64,000 nt of DNA from assembly GCF_000002595.2 (NCBI RefSeq), contig NC_057007.1, forward strand, positions 2,270,627-2,334,626. Direction: 5' to 3'. Source of the stretch: Chlamydomonas reinhardtii (Eukaryota; Chlorophyta; Chlorophyceae; Chlamydomonadales; Chlamydomonadaceae). The notes under the pieces are model-generated. The model was not told the origin of the DNA. It saw only the letters and a list, made by a program, of their open reading frames with translations, and did not search any database. Made by a program: the position numbers and the translations under genes. This document shows positions 1 through 11,252 of the stretch, piece by piece. The number at the start of each line of letters is the position of its first letter. Position 1 is the stretch's first letter.

Positions 1-1684
1 TGAGTGCGACAGTTGCGCAGTTGCGTGCACGGGAATGCACGGGCGTTGCTGAGGAAGAGGGCTGGCAGAATGTGCGTCAACAGAGTTGCTAGGCAGCTGT
101 GTATGAATGCGACATAACAATAGTTAATTGTGTATGGCATATGCTCCGGTGTTTATGAACACCCTCACGCTAACGTAACACGTAACATGGGCGACTGGGC
201 GGGGTGGGGACCTGCGCGGGGCGTGTCGCGGAAAGGCGCTGATTCGGGGAGGGGGCCGTTGGCCGCGCATGGTGGGAGGCAAGCACGGGCGGTCACGCGG
301 ACAGCGCTCGTATCTTACGAAGGCAGGGGCGGCGTCAGTGGCCGAATTCCTTAAAATGGCTTCGTCCGGTTGACGAAACAGGCTGCCTGTAGCAGTACCT
401 AGCCCACCCCGGACACAACTCACTGTAGAGACTGGCAAGGGGTTGGAGATGTCCAACGGATGAGACTTGGGTGACCGCGTATTCACTAGATGACTCGTAA
501 GAGGCATAAGTTAGGGCCCAGCCCTGTCTCGAACAGGGATCGTAACAGTAGATCTATTACAACTGGCCGGAACACTGGGCGTGGTGATGGCTTAACTCGG
601 CGCCATCGGCCGTGCCTCTCATCGTGTCTCATCTTGGCGGGCGTTCCGCCCACACTGCCGCCGCTTCCCTCCACTGCCCCCGGCGCCTCCCTACCCACCG
701 TGCTACCCTCCAGCATAACCTCCCTCGTAACTATACCTCCCAGCCCTCGCCCATAAGGCCATAAGCGCCCAGTCCTGCGCCGCCCAGCCCTGCGCCGCCA
801 CCTCCCCCTCCGCCCAGCCTCCAAACTCCCACTCCGCCCCCACCTCAACGTCTGCTGTCACCCCCTAACCCGCCCCCAACGCCACCCCCACCGCTGCCGC
901 CAAAGCCCGCCCCCGCCTCCGTTGAGCCCTGCACCACCCAGTCCCATGCCCGGCAGATGAACGCTGGCTGGGTTGTCTGGAACGCACGTTTGGTTGATTT
1001 GGCAGGAAGGTGAGAGGAATGTGGGAATTGCAATGCCTGATGACTTCAGGCTGGTCACCTGGTGTGGTGTCGTCATGCTTGGTAAAGTAAGTGGGGCGCA
1101 TGCCACAGCCCACAGGGCCGTACCGCACCAGACCTTGGAGTAGCTTAGGCGCATTACGCAATGGGCACCAATGACCCGTGTGCGCGTCCATGCGCAGGGC
1201 ATTCGTAATGCACATAGCAGTTGCAGGTTGTTTGCAAACAAGGTTACGACATAGCCCGCTTGTTGCGCACACGCACTGCATGCGCGTGCAATTGGCGGGG
1301 CGCACAAACACACAAGCAACATTGCCCTTGTGGCTCTTTCCCCTTGCGATTTGCTAACACGTAACACGTAAAACGTGGCAAGAGCTCACGCGCGCACTCA
1401 TGCACGTTTACGTTCGTGCATCTTCCAGTCATCAACACTTGTCAGCAGCCGTAACGCTTTTACGCCATCTCGATACACCTATCCCTACTGGCCACACACG
1501 GACCCCTTGCAAATGCCGTGAATGTCAAGTGCAAGTGCAAAACCGCGCATTGTCATCTCCCGCTCCCTGCTTCCGCCTCTGCCCCTACCGTGGCCGCTGC
1601 CGCTCCCCCTGCCGCTTATCACCAATTCTTGCAATTCTTGCACTCCATTCCCACGCCTCCCAACCCACGCCCGTGGCCCGACCA
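1..1684. other. Left-end stretch without a supportable gene
   Basis: Overlapping open frames on both strands here show no domain, no consistent exon-intron pattern and no algal codon bias, so none is called. Positions 640-930 are a C-rich, low-complexity tract. The right end must include the 3' untranslated region of the BTB gene, which ends at 1685 on the minus strand; I could not place its polyadenylation site. Confidence 0.5.
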
Positions 1685-2762
1685 CTAAAACACAAACGTC
1701 AGCGACTGCTGTCCCTGCTGCTGCTGCCCGGGGCGCTGCCCCGCCGGCGGCGCCGCCGCCGCGGCCGCCGCCGCCACCGCCGCCGCGCGCCGCGCCGCCG
1801 CCACCAGCAGCTCAACCGCCAGGTCCGGCGCCTGCCGCAGCCGCCGGAGGCTGTCCGGCGCCGTCGTCACCACCTCCTCCTGGTGCTCTAGATACCACCC
1901 CTTCAGCGCTGCCAGAAGCTGCGAGAAGGCGGGGCCACACGAATCCGCCCACAGCATCAGCCCCACCACGCTGTCCGGCCCCACGCCGCGCAGAGCCACG
2001 CCCTGCGCCTCCGCACACAGCTCCGGCAGCAGCAGCCGATCCGCCAGCTCCGCCACCGCCTGCGCGGCCGCCGCCGGCACGCACACGCCGCCCGTGTACA
2101 GCCAGCGCAGCAGCAGCGCGAAGGCGTCGGCGTCCGCGTCCGGCAGCTCCAGCTCCGCCGCGGCTGCGTCCGCAAAGCCGCCGCCTGCCGCCAGGCGCTG
2201 GCGGAAGTAGTCACAGCGGCAGGACAGGACCAGGCGGTGTACGGCGAAGCGCCGCTCGCCCACGCGGATGGTAAGGTCGGTGCTGCCGTCCGGCGGCGTG
2301 TCCAGCAGCGCGCCCCAGTCGGCCGCCAGCGTCCGCCGCACCGCCGCCGCCGGCCCCGCTCCTCCTCCTGCTCCTCCTCCTGCCCCTCCCATCCCCAATC
2401 CCATCCCCATCCCCAAACCCAGCCCAAAGCCGCCTCCAAGCCCGGCGCCGGCGCCGTAGCCGCCGCCACCCGCCACCGCCGCCGCCACAGCGCGCCGCAG
2501 CTCCGCGGCGCTGCGCGCCGCGGCCGCCGCCGCCCGCGCCGCCGCCGCCGCGGCGGCGGCGTGCCCCGGCGGCGGCGCCAGCGCCGTGGCCACCACGTGC
2601 ACCCCCTCCACGTCGTAGCTGCATAGCGCTAGGTGGCCGTTGGGCAGCAGCGCGGGCCGACCCAGGTCGTTGGCCAGGCCACCCGCCACCACCGCCACGG
2701 CGCCGTCGGGCGTGGCTCGGCGCACCACGCTCACGCCGCGCTCCACGTCGCGGTCGGCTGCG

Positions 2763-2796
<34 letters not shown>

Positions 2797-2864
2797 GTGT
2801 GGAGGAGGTTGTGTGGAGGAGGTTGTGTGGAGGATGTTGTGTGGAGGGGGTTGTGTGGAGGAGG

Positions 2865-2925
<61 letters not shown>

Positions 2926-5119
2926 TGTGTGGGGAGGGAGTTGCAAAGATTGGTACAGACAAGGAAAGTGTGGTGAGGGGTTGCGCTTGTTTGTCGCGCC
3001 GGTGAAAGGGTTGCGGCGTTTTCCAGATGGGGTGTAGTTGTGCGGTTTGCAGTCTCGCGATTGTGAAGTCGTGTGAGATCTTATGAACGTGGCGGGAGGA
3101 GTTGTGTAGGTTTGGTACCGTAGGGTGGAGAAGCTAGGGGCAGGCTTTCAATGTATCCATCGTACACGTTTCCAAACCCGATCGAATGGAGCAACGGACC
3201 CTACCTACTCACCGCCCTGCAACCCCCACCGCCATGCGTCTGCAGTTTCTCCTTGCAGCGCGACTGTTTCCTTACGGGATTGGTTCAAAGTTAACCCCAC
3301 CGCCACGCTCCCCGCCACGCCCCGCCAACCCACCTCCCTCACCCCCACACTCACCCAGGTACACACAGCCGCAGCCGTCCACCACCAGCCCGAATATGTT
3401 AAGGAAGCGCGCCTCCTCGCCGCGCCCGTCCGTGCTGCCCGCCTCAAACTCATTACCCGCCAGCAGCCACGGTGCCAGCACGCCGCCGCCGCCGCCTCCG
3501 CCGCCTGGACCGCCGCCGCCGTTGCCTGACCGAGCACCGGCGCCGGGAGCCCTGCCACCGTTGGCACCAGCACCAGCACCAGCACCGTTGCCGGCGCCGG
3601 CGCCGGCGCCAGCGCCGGCGCCGTGCCGTTGCCGGCCCCGCCGAGTCCGAGTCCGCGGCCGCGGCCGTGGCAGGGGCACGCGATAGATGGCGGTATCGGT
3701 GTTGTAGATGAGGCTGCCGCCACACACCTCGGCGTCACCGGCCCCAACGTCACGCCCGCCCCGCCGCCGCCCCTGCCGCCCGGCGCTGGCGGCGGCGGCG
3801 GCGCCGCCGCCGTCACCGCCGTACGCGTAACCGCCGCCGCCGCCGTACGCCCAGCCGCCGCGGCCGCTGGGGCCAGCATCCGGGCCCATGCCGTCGCCGT
3901 ACACTGCCCCACTGCCGTACGCCACGCCAAGGCTGTCGCCGTCGCCTCCCACGCCGCTACCGGCCTCCACGAACCCGTCCAGCCCCTCGCCCGGCAGCAG
4001 CTGGCTGTACTCGCGGGAGGCGTCATAGGTCAGCCCCCACACATCCGCCGCCGCCTCGAAAGGCAGCGTGCTCACCAGCGCCTCCGCCGCCGCCACCGGT
4101 CCCTCATCGTCCTCGTCCTCGCCCTCGCCCTCAGCCTCGGCGTCAGCGCCGGCTTCGCCGTCGCTGTCAGAGGCAGCAGCGCCGCCGTCTCCGCCCTCCG
4201 GACGCCCCTCTCCCTCCGCGCCCGCCTCCGCACCCGCCCCATCCGCCTCAACGCCGCCGTTCCCGCCAGCCCCATCCTCCATTTCCCTCTCCACCGCCCC
4301 CACCTCCGCCTCCGCCACCGCCTCTAGGCCGCCCCAGGCGTTCCCAGCCCGCCACGCCGCCGGCAGGCGGATGCGCCGCAGCCGCGTCCCGTCCGCCGCA
4401 TACAGGCTGCCTCGCCCGTCTGCAGTTAGGAAACGAAGGGCCACGAAGCGCGCGCCCGGCCCAGGGCCGTCGCGTCGAAGGGTTTCGGAGGCGTCGCCTG
4501 CCACCAGACTGACGGAATCGTCGTGAGTCAGACGGAGAATGGCCTGGCCCGCGATGATGTAAAGGCAGGAGCTGAAGGGGCACCAGGTCATGTGGCCGAA
4601 GCCGGCGGCGGGGGCGAAGGGCCGCCGTGGCGGCGGCGCGTGGTGGTGGTGGTGTGGAGGGCCGTGGCCGTGGGGGCCGTGGAGGGGTGGCGGCGGCGCC
4701 TCCCGGCCCAGGTGTGGAGGGGGAGGAGCATGCGCATGGGCGGGACGCGGAGGCGGAGGCGGAGGGAGTTGGGCGGGCGGCGCCTCGAATAGCTGTAGGG
4801 GCGGGCCCAGCTGCAGCCCGCAGCGGCCGTCGGCGCCCAGCAACGGCCGCAGTTCTCGCGAGCCGAAGAACGACACCAGCGTTTGCGTCCGCGGGATGGG
4901 CGGCACGGGCGGTTCGTGCAGGGCTGGTGAGGCGGATGGCGGCCAGTGGGGGGGATGAAAGGCGGCCTGCCGGGGGTGGCCGGCGAAGGCGCGCAGCGGG
5001 TGCGGGTGAGGTTGCCGCTGGGGGCCCAGTGGCGGGAGCGCCCGCGTCACCACGCCAGAGGGCCCGTCGATGACGATGCAGCATGTCAGCAGCGTTGGTT
5101 GACCTTCGTTCGCTGCCAT
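1685..5119 (-). CDS. BTB/POZ protein with N-terminal beta-propeller-like region
   Basis: Two exons, 5119-3355 and 2757-1685, joined in phase 1 (ACCTGG|GTGAGT donor, GTCCGCAG acceptor), give 945 residues. The N-terminal two thirds carries NHL-like blade fragments ([25 protein letters not shown] just before the intron; [12 protein letters not shown] just after it), interrupted by acidic and Gly-rich insertions. From about residue 745 there is a clear BTB fold ([20 protein letters not shown], then [10 protein letters not shown]), followed by a BACK-like helical tail and a poly-Ala/Gln C-terminus. BTB proteins commonly act as Cullin-3 adaptors; the propeller could be the substrate or ligand platform, which is inference. 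Propeller-BTB proteins are, as I recall, an expanded class in Chlamydomonas. The start is the first ATG of the frame, just downstream of a TATA-like CTTAAATAGC at 5150-5161 (minus strand). The single intron holds (CA)n next to the acceptor and two repeats shared with other genes (2939-2975, 3243-3300). Confidence 0.8.
2766..2927. repeat. (TG)n tracts with interspersed 14-bp units in the BTB intron
   Basis: Two TG dinucleotide tracts (about 2766-2795 and 2868-2925) flank five copies of a GTGTGGAGGAGGTT-type unit. On the gene's sense strand these are (CA)n and pyrimidine-rich units ending a few bases before the acceptor at 2758, so they form the acceptor's upstream context. Confidence 0.9.
2939..3300 (-). 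repeat. Two intron-resident repeats shared with V-ATPase and MED16 introns (families C and D)
   Basis: On the BTB gene's sense strand, 3300-3243 (family D) reads TTTGAACCAATCCCGTAAGG and on through AAACAGTCGCGCTGCAAGGA, about 55-110 bases after the donor. Nearly the same string lies at 15923-15966, about 45-85 bases after the donor of V-ATPase intron 9, also in sense. Positions 2975-2939 (family C) read CTGTACCAATCTTTGCAAC in the 3' half of this intron. The same string occurs at 16636-16670, right before the acceptor of V-ATPase intron 10. Confidence 0.8.
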
Positions 5120-5862
5120 GATGGCTGGACTGTCAGGGTGCGGCTCCGGCAGCTATTTAAGTGGGCGACATGCGGACTGAGGCTTCGCGCGCGGGCTTGT
5201 AAAGCGACTCTGGGTACGGTATGCGACTTATATGTTGCTCTCTAATGCAATAGCAGATGCCAGGGAGGTAGAAGCAAGGCGGGACTGCGAGCACCGCGAG
5301 CAAACTTTATTGTTTCGCCGGTGCAGCCTATTATGTACTAATGCGAAACCAATGCGAGCTATTCCTGCTCAAACCGAAATTAAAGATAGGCCTCTGGCTC
5401 TAGCTCCCGAACAAAGGAGCGTTGGATCCAGAGGCAACAGCGCAATTCCTTCTTTGCACAGTTGACTCTCATGCTGGCATCTGAACGTGCCATGTAGCAG
5501 AGATATTGAGGCTCCAACTGACGAGGAGGGAGGGGCCAAGCAAAGCGTGACGCGGGAGAAAGGGTCGCCAGCGGCGGGGTTGCTGGTGGGCGTGTGGGTT
5601 GCGCTGTGCGTGTCGGCACGGGGAGCCGATCGGTGCCAGCTGAGGAACAGGCTAAGACGCGTATAAAACATGTCGTTCTTTGCCTTTCCGTTTTGGCTGT
5701 GAGGGGATACAACTTGTGGCATTTGGTCTCGCGCCATTTCTCCAGTGTTGCACAGGAGCCGACATATGTCGCTGTAGCTAGTACGCATCCAGCATCACGT
5801 GTTAACTTAGCTGCAAAATCTAAACGCACGAAAGACCGTGTCGACGCGCCGCAAGCAACGCG
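5120..5862. promoter_or_regulatory. Divergent intergenic region of the BTB and WD40 genes
   Basis: 743 bases between two divergent start codons. A TATA-like TTAAATAG lies about 35-40 bases before the BTB ATG (minus strand, 5150-5161). A canonical GTATAAAAC lies at 5659-5667 on the plus strand, about 200 bases before the WD40 ATG. Small frames in between have no coding character. Promoter roles are inferred from position and motif only. Confidence 0.45.
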
Positions 5863-8800
5863 ATGGAGACGGTGCAGCTGCCCGGGCGACCTGCACCCTG
5901 GCATTTAGGCCAGGGATACGGTCATGGCGAGCGAATCTTCGATGTATCTTTCCATCCATTGAACGAGGACATTGTGGTCACGGCTTCGGAGGACACCAGC
6001 GTGCGCATGTGGAAGCGCGCGGAGGGTTCCACCATGTACAAGCAGGTGGGTGCTCCAACGCGGCGGGGTAGCGCGGCTATCCTTATGGTTTCATGCCTCG
6101 GAGCACTGATGCGCTAAGACAATGGGGTAATGCGCCCTGGGAGGCCAGGTCACTGGGGTCGCAAAGACCTGTACACGGTTTCGTGTTGTGCACACGCTTC
6201 ATCGCTGACGGTACTCTACTCGCCCCTGCCCCTGGGCCGAGTCTGCCCCGCCCGTGCATATGCTGCACCCAAGGAACGAGACGCACTTCACAAACTCAAC
6301 CCACACACTCATACGCATCCCTAGGAAACCTTCAACCCTTTCAAACGGTCACGTGCAACTGCCCCGGCGCTCCTCGCCCTGCCCCCTCTCCCTCCCCCAA
6401 ACACTAACAAGCACAGGTCCGCGCCTACCTGGGTCACGGGGGCGAGGTGCTGCGGGCGGGCTGGTCCTCCAACGGCATGTTGGTGGCGTCAGGTGGGGCC
6501 TGGACCTGGATCCAAATCCGGATCCGGAACCGGGGTATGATCTGAAGCTGGATTTGGGTTTGGGGTTGGGTGGGGTCTTTCGCGGCGGTTGTGGCGAGGT
6601 GTGACTCAAGGCACCCAACCTACCAGCCGAGGAGCCGAGGCGTCAAGGCCAACGCCTGCTGCCTTGTCATGTCAGGAGCCCAGCGCGAGCAGCCGTCATT
6701 TGACGAGCATTGGAAACAAAGGGAGTGAATCGAAGGCCTGGCTAACCCATGTAAAACTCCTCGCGCCCCATTCGGGCGTATGCCGCAGGCTCTGCGGACC
6801 GCACGGTGCGGCTGTGGGCGGCAGACCTGGACGAGCCTAGCTACACAGGTGAGCGCATCATGAGAACATTGTGGTTGATGCTTGTGCCGTAGTGGCGTTG
6901 TGTTTGGCACGCTCGCATCCAAGTTCGTCCAACTCCCATACGTCGTACATACAGCGTACCCCATTGTTAGATGGTTGTGCGTGCGCTGCTTAGTCTGCCA
7001 GCAGCGGGTATTGGGGCTTTCGCCCAGTACCCATGCATCGTCATTACTGGCCTCCCCCTGCCCCTGCCCCCGCCAGGTCGGCAGCTGGCGGTGCTGGACG
7101 GCCACCCCGAGGAGGTGGGACCGCGGGCTTTGGAGGGGCTAAGCACCCCGGTAGAGCACAGCTGCAGCTGGTTGGGACAGCGATACCCTTGGTCCTAACC
7201 GCCAGCCGCATGGCTTAGCTTACCGTACGGCAAATCCTGCCCCCGGCTCCTCCCTCCTGCCCTCCTCCTCCCCTCCTCCCCCCTTGTTTACCTTGGTTTG
7301 GTTTAGTTCGGGCTGGTATTTACAACCCCTCCTCCTCCCCCGCAAGATGGTCTACCGTCTACCACTTCCTTAACTAGTCATGAACGTAACCCCCCGCCCC
7401 AATTGCTAACGGGGCTGCCCAGGTGTACCACGTGGAGTTGATGGACCCGGGCCGGCCCGCGCCCAGGCACTGCGAGCGGCCGCATCTGGGCGGCGGCGCC
7501 GGCGCAGGCGACGCAGGTGCGATCGTTGACTACCGTACCATACTGAGCAAGCTGAGGTCTCGTGCCCGGCTGATCAGCGGGCGGCCTGGCTAAGGCTGGC
7601 GGCGGCTGCGTGCATGTGTGGTGTGATACCCGGGAGCACGGATGCCGTATCTTGGCAATATATAGCGCAGATGCCGTATCTGGATATGTGGGTCAGCCGT
7701 TCGGTACATCCTTTCGTACCCTGCCTCGGTCTGCGGTGCTGCGTATGTGAGACTTGTGGTGCTGGTTTAACCCACCTCCGCCACAGCCACAGCAAACTCA
7801 CACATACCGCCGGCGGGCCTGTCAAGTTGCGTTGTTGCCGCGTGCGGGCACGCATGCCCTGTGCCCCTATGTGCCCCTGTGTGCCCCTGTGTGCCCATGC
7901 GTGACCCTGTGTGTTCCTGTGTGCTCCTGTGTGACCCTGTGTGCTCCTGTGTGACCATGTGTGCTCCTGTGTGACCCTGTGTGCTCCTGTGTGACACTGT
8001 GTGACCCTGCGTGACCCTGTGTGACCCTGTGTGACCCGGTGCGCCCCTGTGACTGATCGGGCCCTCTCCGCTGCAGGCTCGGTGCCGCTGCCGCCCTTCG
8101 AGACACACATCCTGGCCGCCAGCTGTGAGAGCCTGTTCGTGTGGAGCCTGCAGCAGGGCGCGGTGCAGCAGCAGGCGGACGCGCCGGGCACCAGCGGCAG
8201 CACGGTCACGCAGGGTGCGGGCGGCCACGGGGGGGGGGGGATGTGCCCGGGTCCAACTCAAGGATCCACTCAATGACGAGATCCATCGCATGTGTAGGCC
8301 AGGGTAGCCAGCCGAAAAGGGCGGAGCGAATGCGTTGCATCGCCATTTCCAAGATCAAATGCTGCGGGTTGATGCCCAAGCCCAACTACGTAATAGGGGA
8401 GCTGGCAGCCCCTGCCGCCACCAATCCTGCCGCCACCAATCCTGCCGCCACCAATCCTGCTGCTGTCCCACCCCCATTTCTCCCTTTCTGCCACCTCTTT
8501 GCAACTCCGCCTCCCCGCCCCCCGCCCCCCAGAGGCCATCATGGCCGGCGCCAAGCCCGCCTACATCTTCGCGGTGAGCCGCCAGCCCGCCGGCAACCTG
8601 GTGGCGGCGGCCTGCTGCGACGGCGCAGTGCGGCTGTGGAGCCTGAGGGCCAGCGGGCAGCTGGACTGGGCGGGGCAGGTGGGCGCGGTTCAGGGCGTGC
8701 GTGTGGGGCTAGGGCAGGCAGGGCTGTCGGGGGGGGGTTGCAAGGTTCAAATGTTGGGAACATGATACAAGCAGGGGCCGGGGGAGGGGGAGGGTCAGGG

Positions 8801-11252
8801 CGGGCCAGGCGGGGCGCGTGGGTGCGTGCGGGGGCACCTAAATAATGCGCCCGAGCCCAAAAAAGCGCCATTTGCGAAGCCTAACTAACGAGACGTGGCG
8901 AGGGCGCACGTTCGTTTCCCTTGCCACCCCTCTTTGCTTCATCACACACAGACACACACACACACAAAACGCGTCATGTTGTCCTTGTGCTCTTTAACAC
9001 ACACACTCAAAACATATGCACACCCTGCAGGTCGACCTGCCGGGCTCGCCCATGTGCACCGGCTGCGCCTTCGCCGACGATGGCTGGCGACTGGGTGTGG
9101 TGACGCGGGAGGGGCGGCTTGTGGAGCTGGTGAGGAGGCGGGGGGGGGCGGGGGAGGGGCGGCTTGTGGAGCTGATGAGGAGGCGGGGGGGGGGGGGCGG
9201 GGGAGGCAGGCTGGAGGGGGGCAGGGAATGAGGAGGCGGGGCTGTCGACAGGAACTGTCAAAGGACAGTTTAGCTGGTGCTAATGGCAGCACGGGCTTTG
9301 TGCAACTTGTTGATATGCTTGACTTGTCCAATGCGCGCCTGCTTTATCTAAACACACCCGAACGCCACGTGTCCTGCAACACACACACACACACGTGTTT
9401 TCCTTGTGCTCTTTAACACACACACACACACACACACACAGGACGTGCGCACCATGGAGTTGCTGACCTCCTGCCAGCTGCCGTCATCGCCACTCACCAT
9501 CGCATACCTGCCGCGAACCGCGCCCGCGCCTGCCGCTGCCGGCGGTGCCCAGGGCTCGGGGGCTGGGGCGGAAGCGGGGGCGGCGGCGGCGGCGGGGGGT
9601 GCGGAGACGTGGCTTGTGGCGTGCCGTGACGGTGCCGTGTATGGGTATGCGCTGGACCAGCAAGGTGCGTGTGTGTGAGTGTGTGTGTGCGTGGCGCGCT
9701 TTCTTGTACGCCGCGAGTGCTTTAGTCATGCCCATACGTCACGGTCTTGCGGCATTCATGTGTGTGAAGTTGGTTTGCTCGTGTGTGCTGTGGATGGCAG
9801 TTTCGTTTGGTCAATGCCGCTGCTTTCCGACCTGCGTTGCTGCGAGGTCCCTACCTGCCGGCCCGCTCCCAGCATCAAAAACCCCAAGCAAGCCCCCTTT
9901 TTCTCACACACGAACACACGAACACACTCGTACCCGCGCACGTGCAGCCGGCGGCCCCAGCTGTGTGCTGCTGGCGCCCACGGGCCGCGCCAACACGTCG
10001 CAGCTGGCGGTGGGCGTGGCGCGGGGCGGCGGCGCAGTGGCGCTGGTCGGCGAGCCGCAGGTGCCCCGTACCTGGGTGCGGGGTCGGGACTTGGACGGTT
10101 GGGACTTTGACGGTTGGGAGTGGGTGACGGTTGGGAGGTGGGGATTGGCTGGGGCTGGGCGGTGGGGATTGGCTGGGGCTGGGAGGTGGGGTTGGCTGGG
10201 CCTATAGATGGGAGGCGGTGATGGTGAAGTGGCCGTGTCGCCACGGCGGGGCTGTTCCTCCCAGATTGCCAACGACTGCCGATTCCTTAGTTAGCTAGTG
10301 TTGAATGTAACTCCCATCTCGGGCTCGGGACTGTAACCCTTTTCCCTGCACTGCAACTGCCCCGCACGCCCCCCCCCCCCGTGTGCGGCTGGCTGCCACT
10401 ACACAGGACACCGCGCACCTGCCACGCATGCGCAAGGCCGCGCCGGCCGCACCCTCCGCACCAGCGGGTGCTCCGTCCACCGCGCCCGCAGCTGCCGCCT
10501 CCACCACCACCAGCGGGAGTGGCGGCGCCGGCGGGGGCGGCGCGGACGGCGCGGGGCGGCCAACGGTGGTGCCGCCGCCGCGGCGGCGTGGCGCGGGCGC
10601 GGGGCGGCGGGTGGCTGGCGGGCTGGGGGCGCAGGACCCGCTGGCGCTGTTTGAGCAGCCCGGTGCAGAAGAGGTGCGCCTGTGCGGCTGCGCGCGTGCA
10701 ACGGCCTTCCAGTTATGTCGTACCGCAGCCGTTGTCCGATTCCCTGACCTTTGTCCCCAACTGCCGCAACCAGACGCTGCGAATCAGGTGATCTTCTGCC
10801 AATTTGCGGCACGGTACCGCAAGCATACCCGCATACGATATGTGAGTCTTAACTTATGCCATCTTTGACTTTCCTGCGCCCGCTTCCAGCTGGCCGACGG
10901 CGTGGCGGGGGGCCTGGCCGCCATGTCGTTGCGGGGCGGCGGCGGCGGCGGCGGCGCGGCGGGACCGGCGGCGGCGGCGGCGGCGGCGGCGGCCTCGGCA
11001 TCGCCCGCCGGGGGCGCGGCGGCGGCCGGCAAGGAGCCGCCGTCGAAGGCCACGGCGGCAGCGGGCGGTGCCGGCGGCAAGGGAGACGTGGACATGGAGG
11101 GGGAGGCGGAGGAGGAGGCGGAGGAGGAGGAGGCAGCGAAGGCGGCGGCGGCTGGCGGCACGGGCGTCATGTCCCAACCGGCGGACGGGGCGGCGGTGGC
11201 GGCTGGCAAGATCCGGGCGCCGCTGCTCGTGTACCGGGCTGCCTGGTCCTGA
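5863..11252 (+). CDS. WD40-repeat protein, uncharacterised
   Basis: Twelve exons: 5863-6045, 6417-6492, 6789-6848, 7077-7114, 7423-7516, 8077-8214, 8533-8678, 9031-9129, 9442-9664, 9948-10060, 10407-10673 and 10890-11252. All phases agree and give 599 residues. WD-type blades are visible as SVRMWKR, GSADRTVRLWAADLD, LFVWSLQQG and CCDGAVRLWSLR, with HPLNEDIVVTASED and GHGGEVLRAGWSSNGMLVAS as typical blade strands. The C-terminal 120 residues are a Gly/Ala-rich linker and an acidic Glu stretch (EAEEEAEEEEAAK). The domain points to a protein-interaction scaffold; I do not recognise the ortholog. The exon 10 donor (CAG|GTGCCC) is weak, so that junction is the least certain. Several introns carry sequences shared with the V-ATPase gene (7290-7400, 8971-9012, 9395-9441). 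The TATA box at 5659 fits the chosen start. Confidence 0.8.
7290..7400 (+). repeat. Intron repeat: antisense family A plus sense family B before an acceptor
   Basis: In WD40 intron 4 (7115-7422), 7290-7330 is the reverse complement of the family A string (ATACCAGCCCGAACTAAACC). Positions 7351-7400 are family B (ACTTCCTTAACTAGTCATGA then ACGTAACCCCCC), ending about 20 bases before the acceptor at 7422. Matching copies lie in V-ATPase introns. Positions 10281-10315 hold a weaker family B copy in intron 10. Confidence 0.7.
7860..8050 (+). repeat. Tandem CTGTGTGxxC repeats in WD40 intron 5
   Basis: About a dozen variants of a 15-base unit of the type CCTGTGTGCTCCTGTGTGA fill the 3' half of the intron and end just before the acceptor tract at 8060-8076. 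Short trinucleotide-rich triplets CCGCCACCAATCCTG x3 follow at about 8408-8460 in the next intron. Confidence 0.85.
8971..9441 (+). repeat. Family E intron repeats (CTTGTGCTCTTTAACACAC) in two consecutive introns
   Basis: Copies at 8971-9012 (WD40 intron 7) and 9395-9441 (intron 8) share the core TCCTTGTGCTCTTTAACACA and run into (CA)n and the acceptor CAG. Related copies are at 14865-14905 (antisense, V-ATPase intron 6), 20781-20822 (V-ATPase intron 20) and 44608-44650 (sense to MED16). Confidence 0.75.

Noticed and set aside
486-1367. Long minus-strand frames at the left end
   Set aside because: Arise from C-rich low-complexity sequence; no domain, no splice pattern and no consistent codon bias.
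1957-2626. Several long Arg/Pro/Ala-rich frames antisense or out of frame to BTB exon 2
   Set aside because: Shadow frames of a GC-rich exon; the BTB frame explains the sequence.
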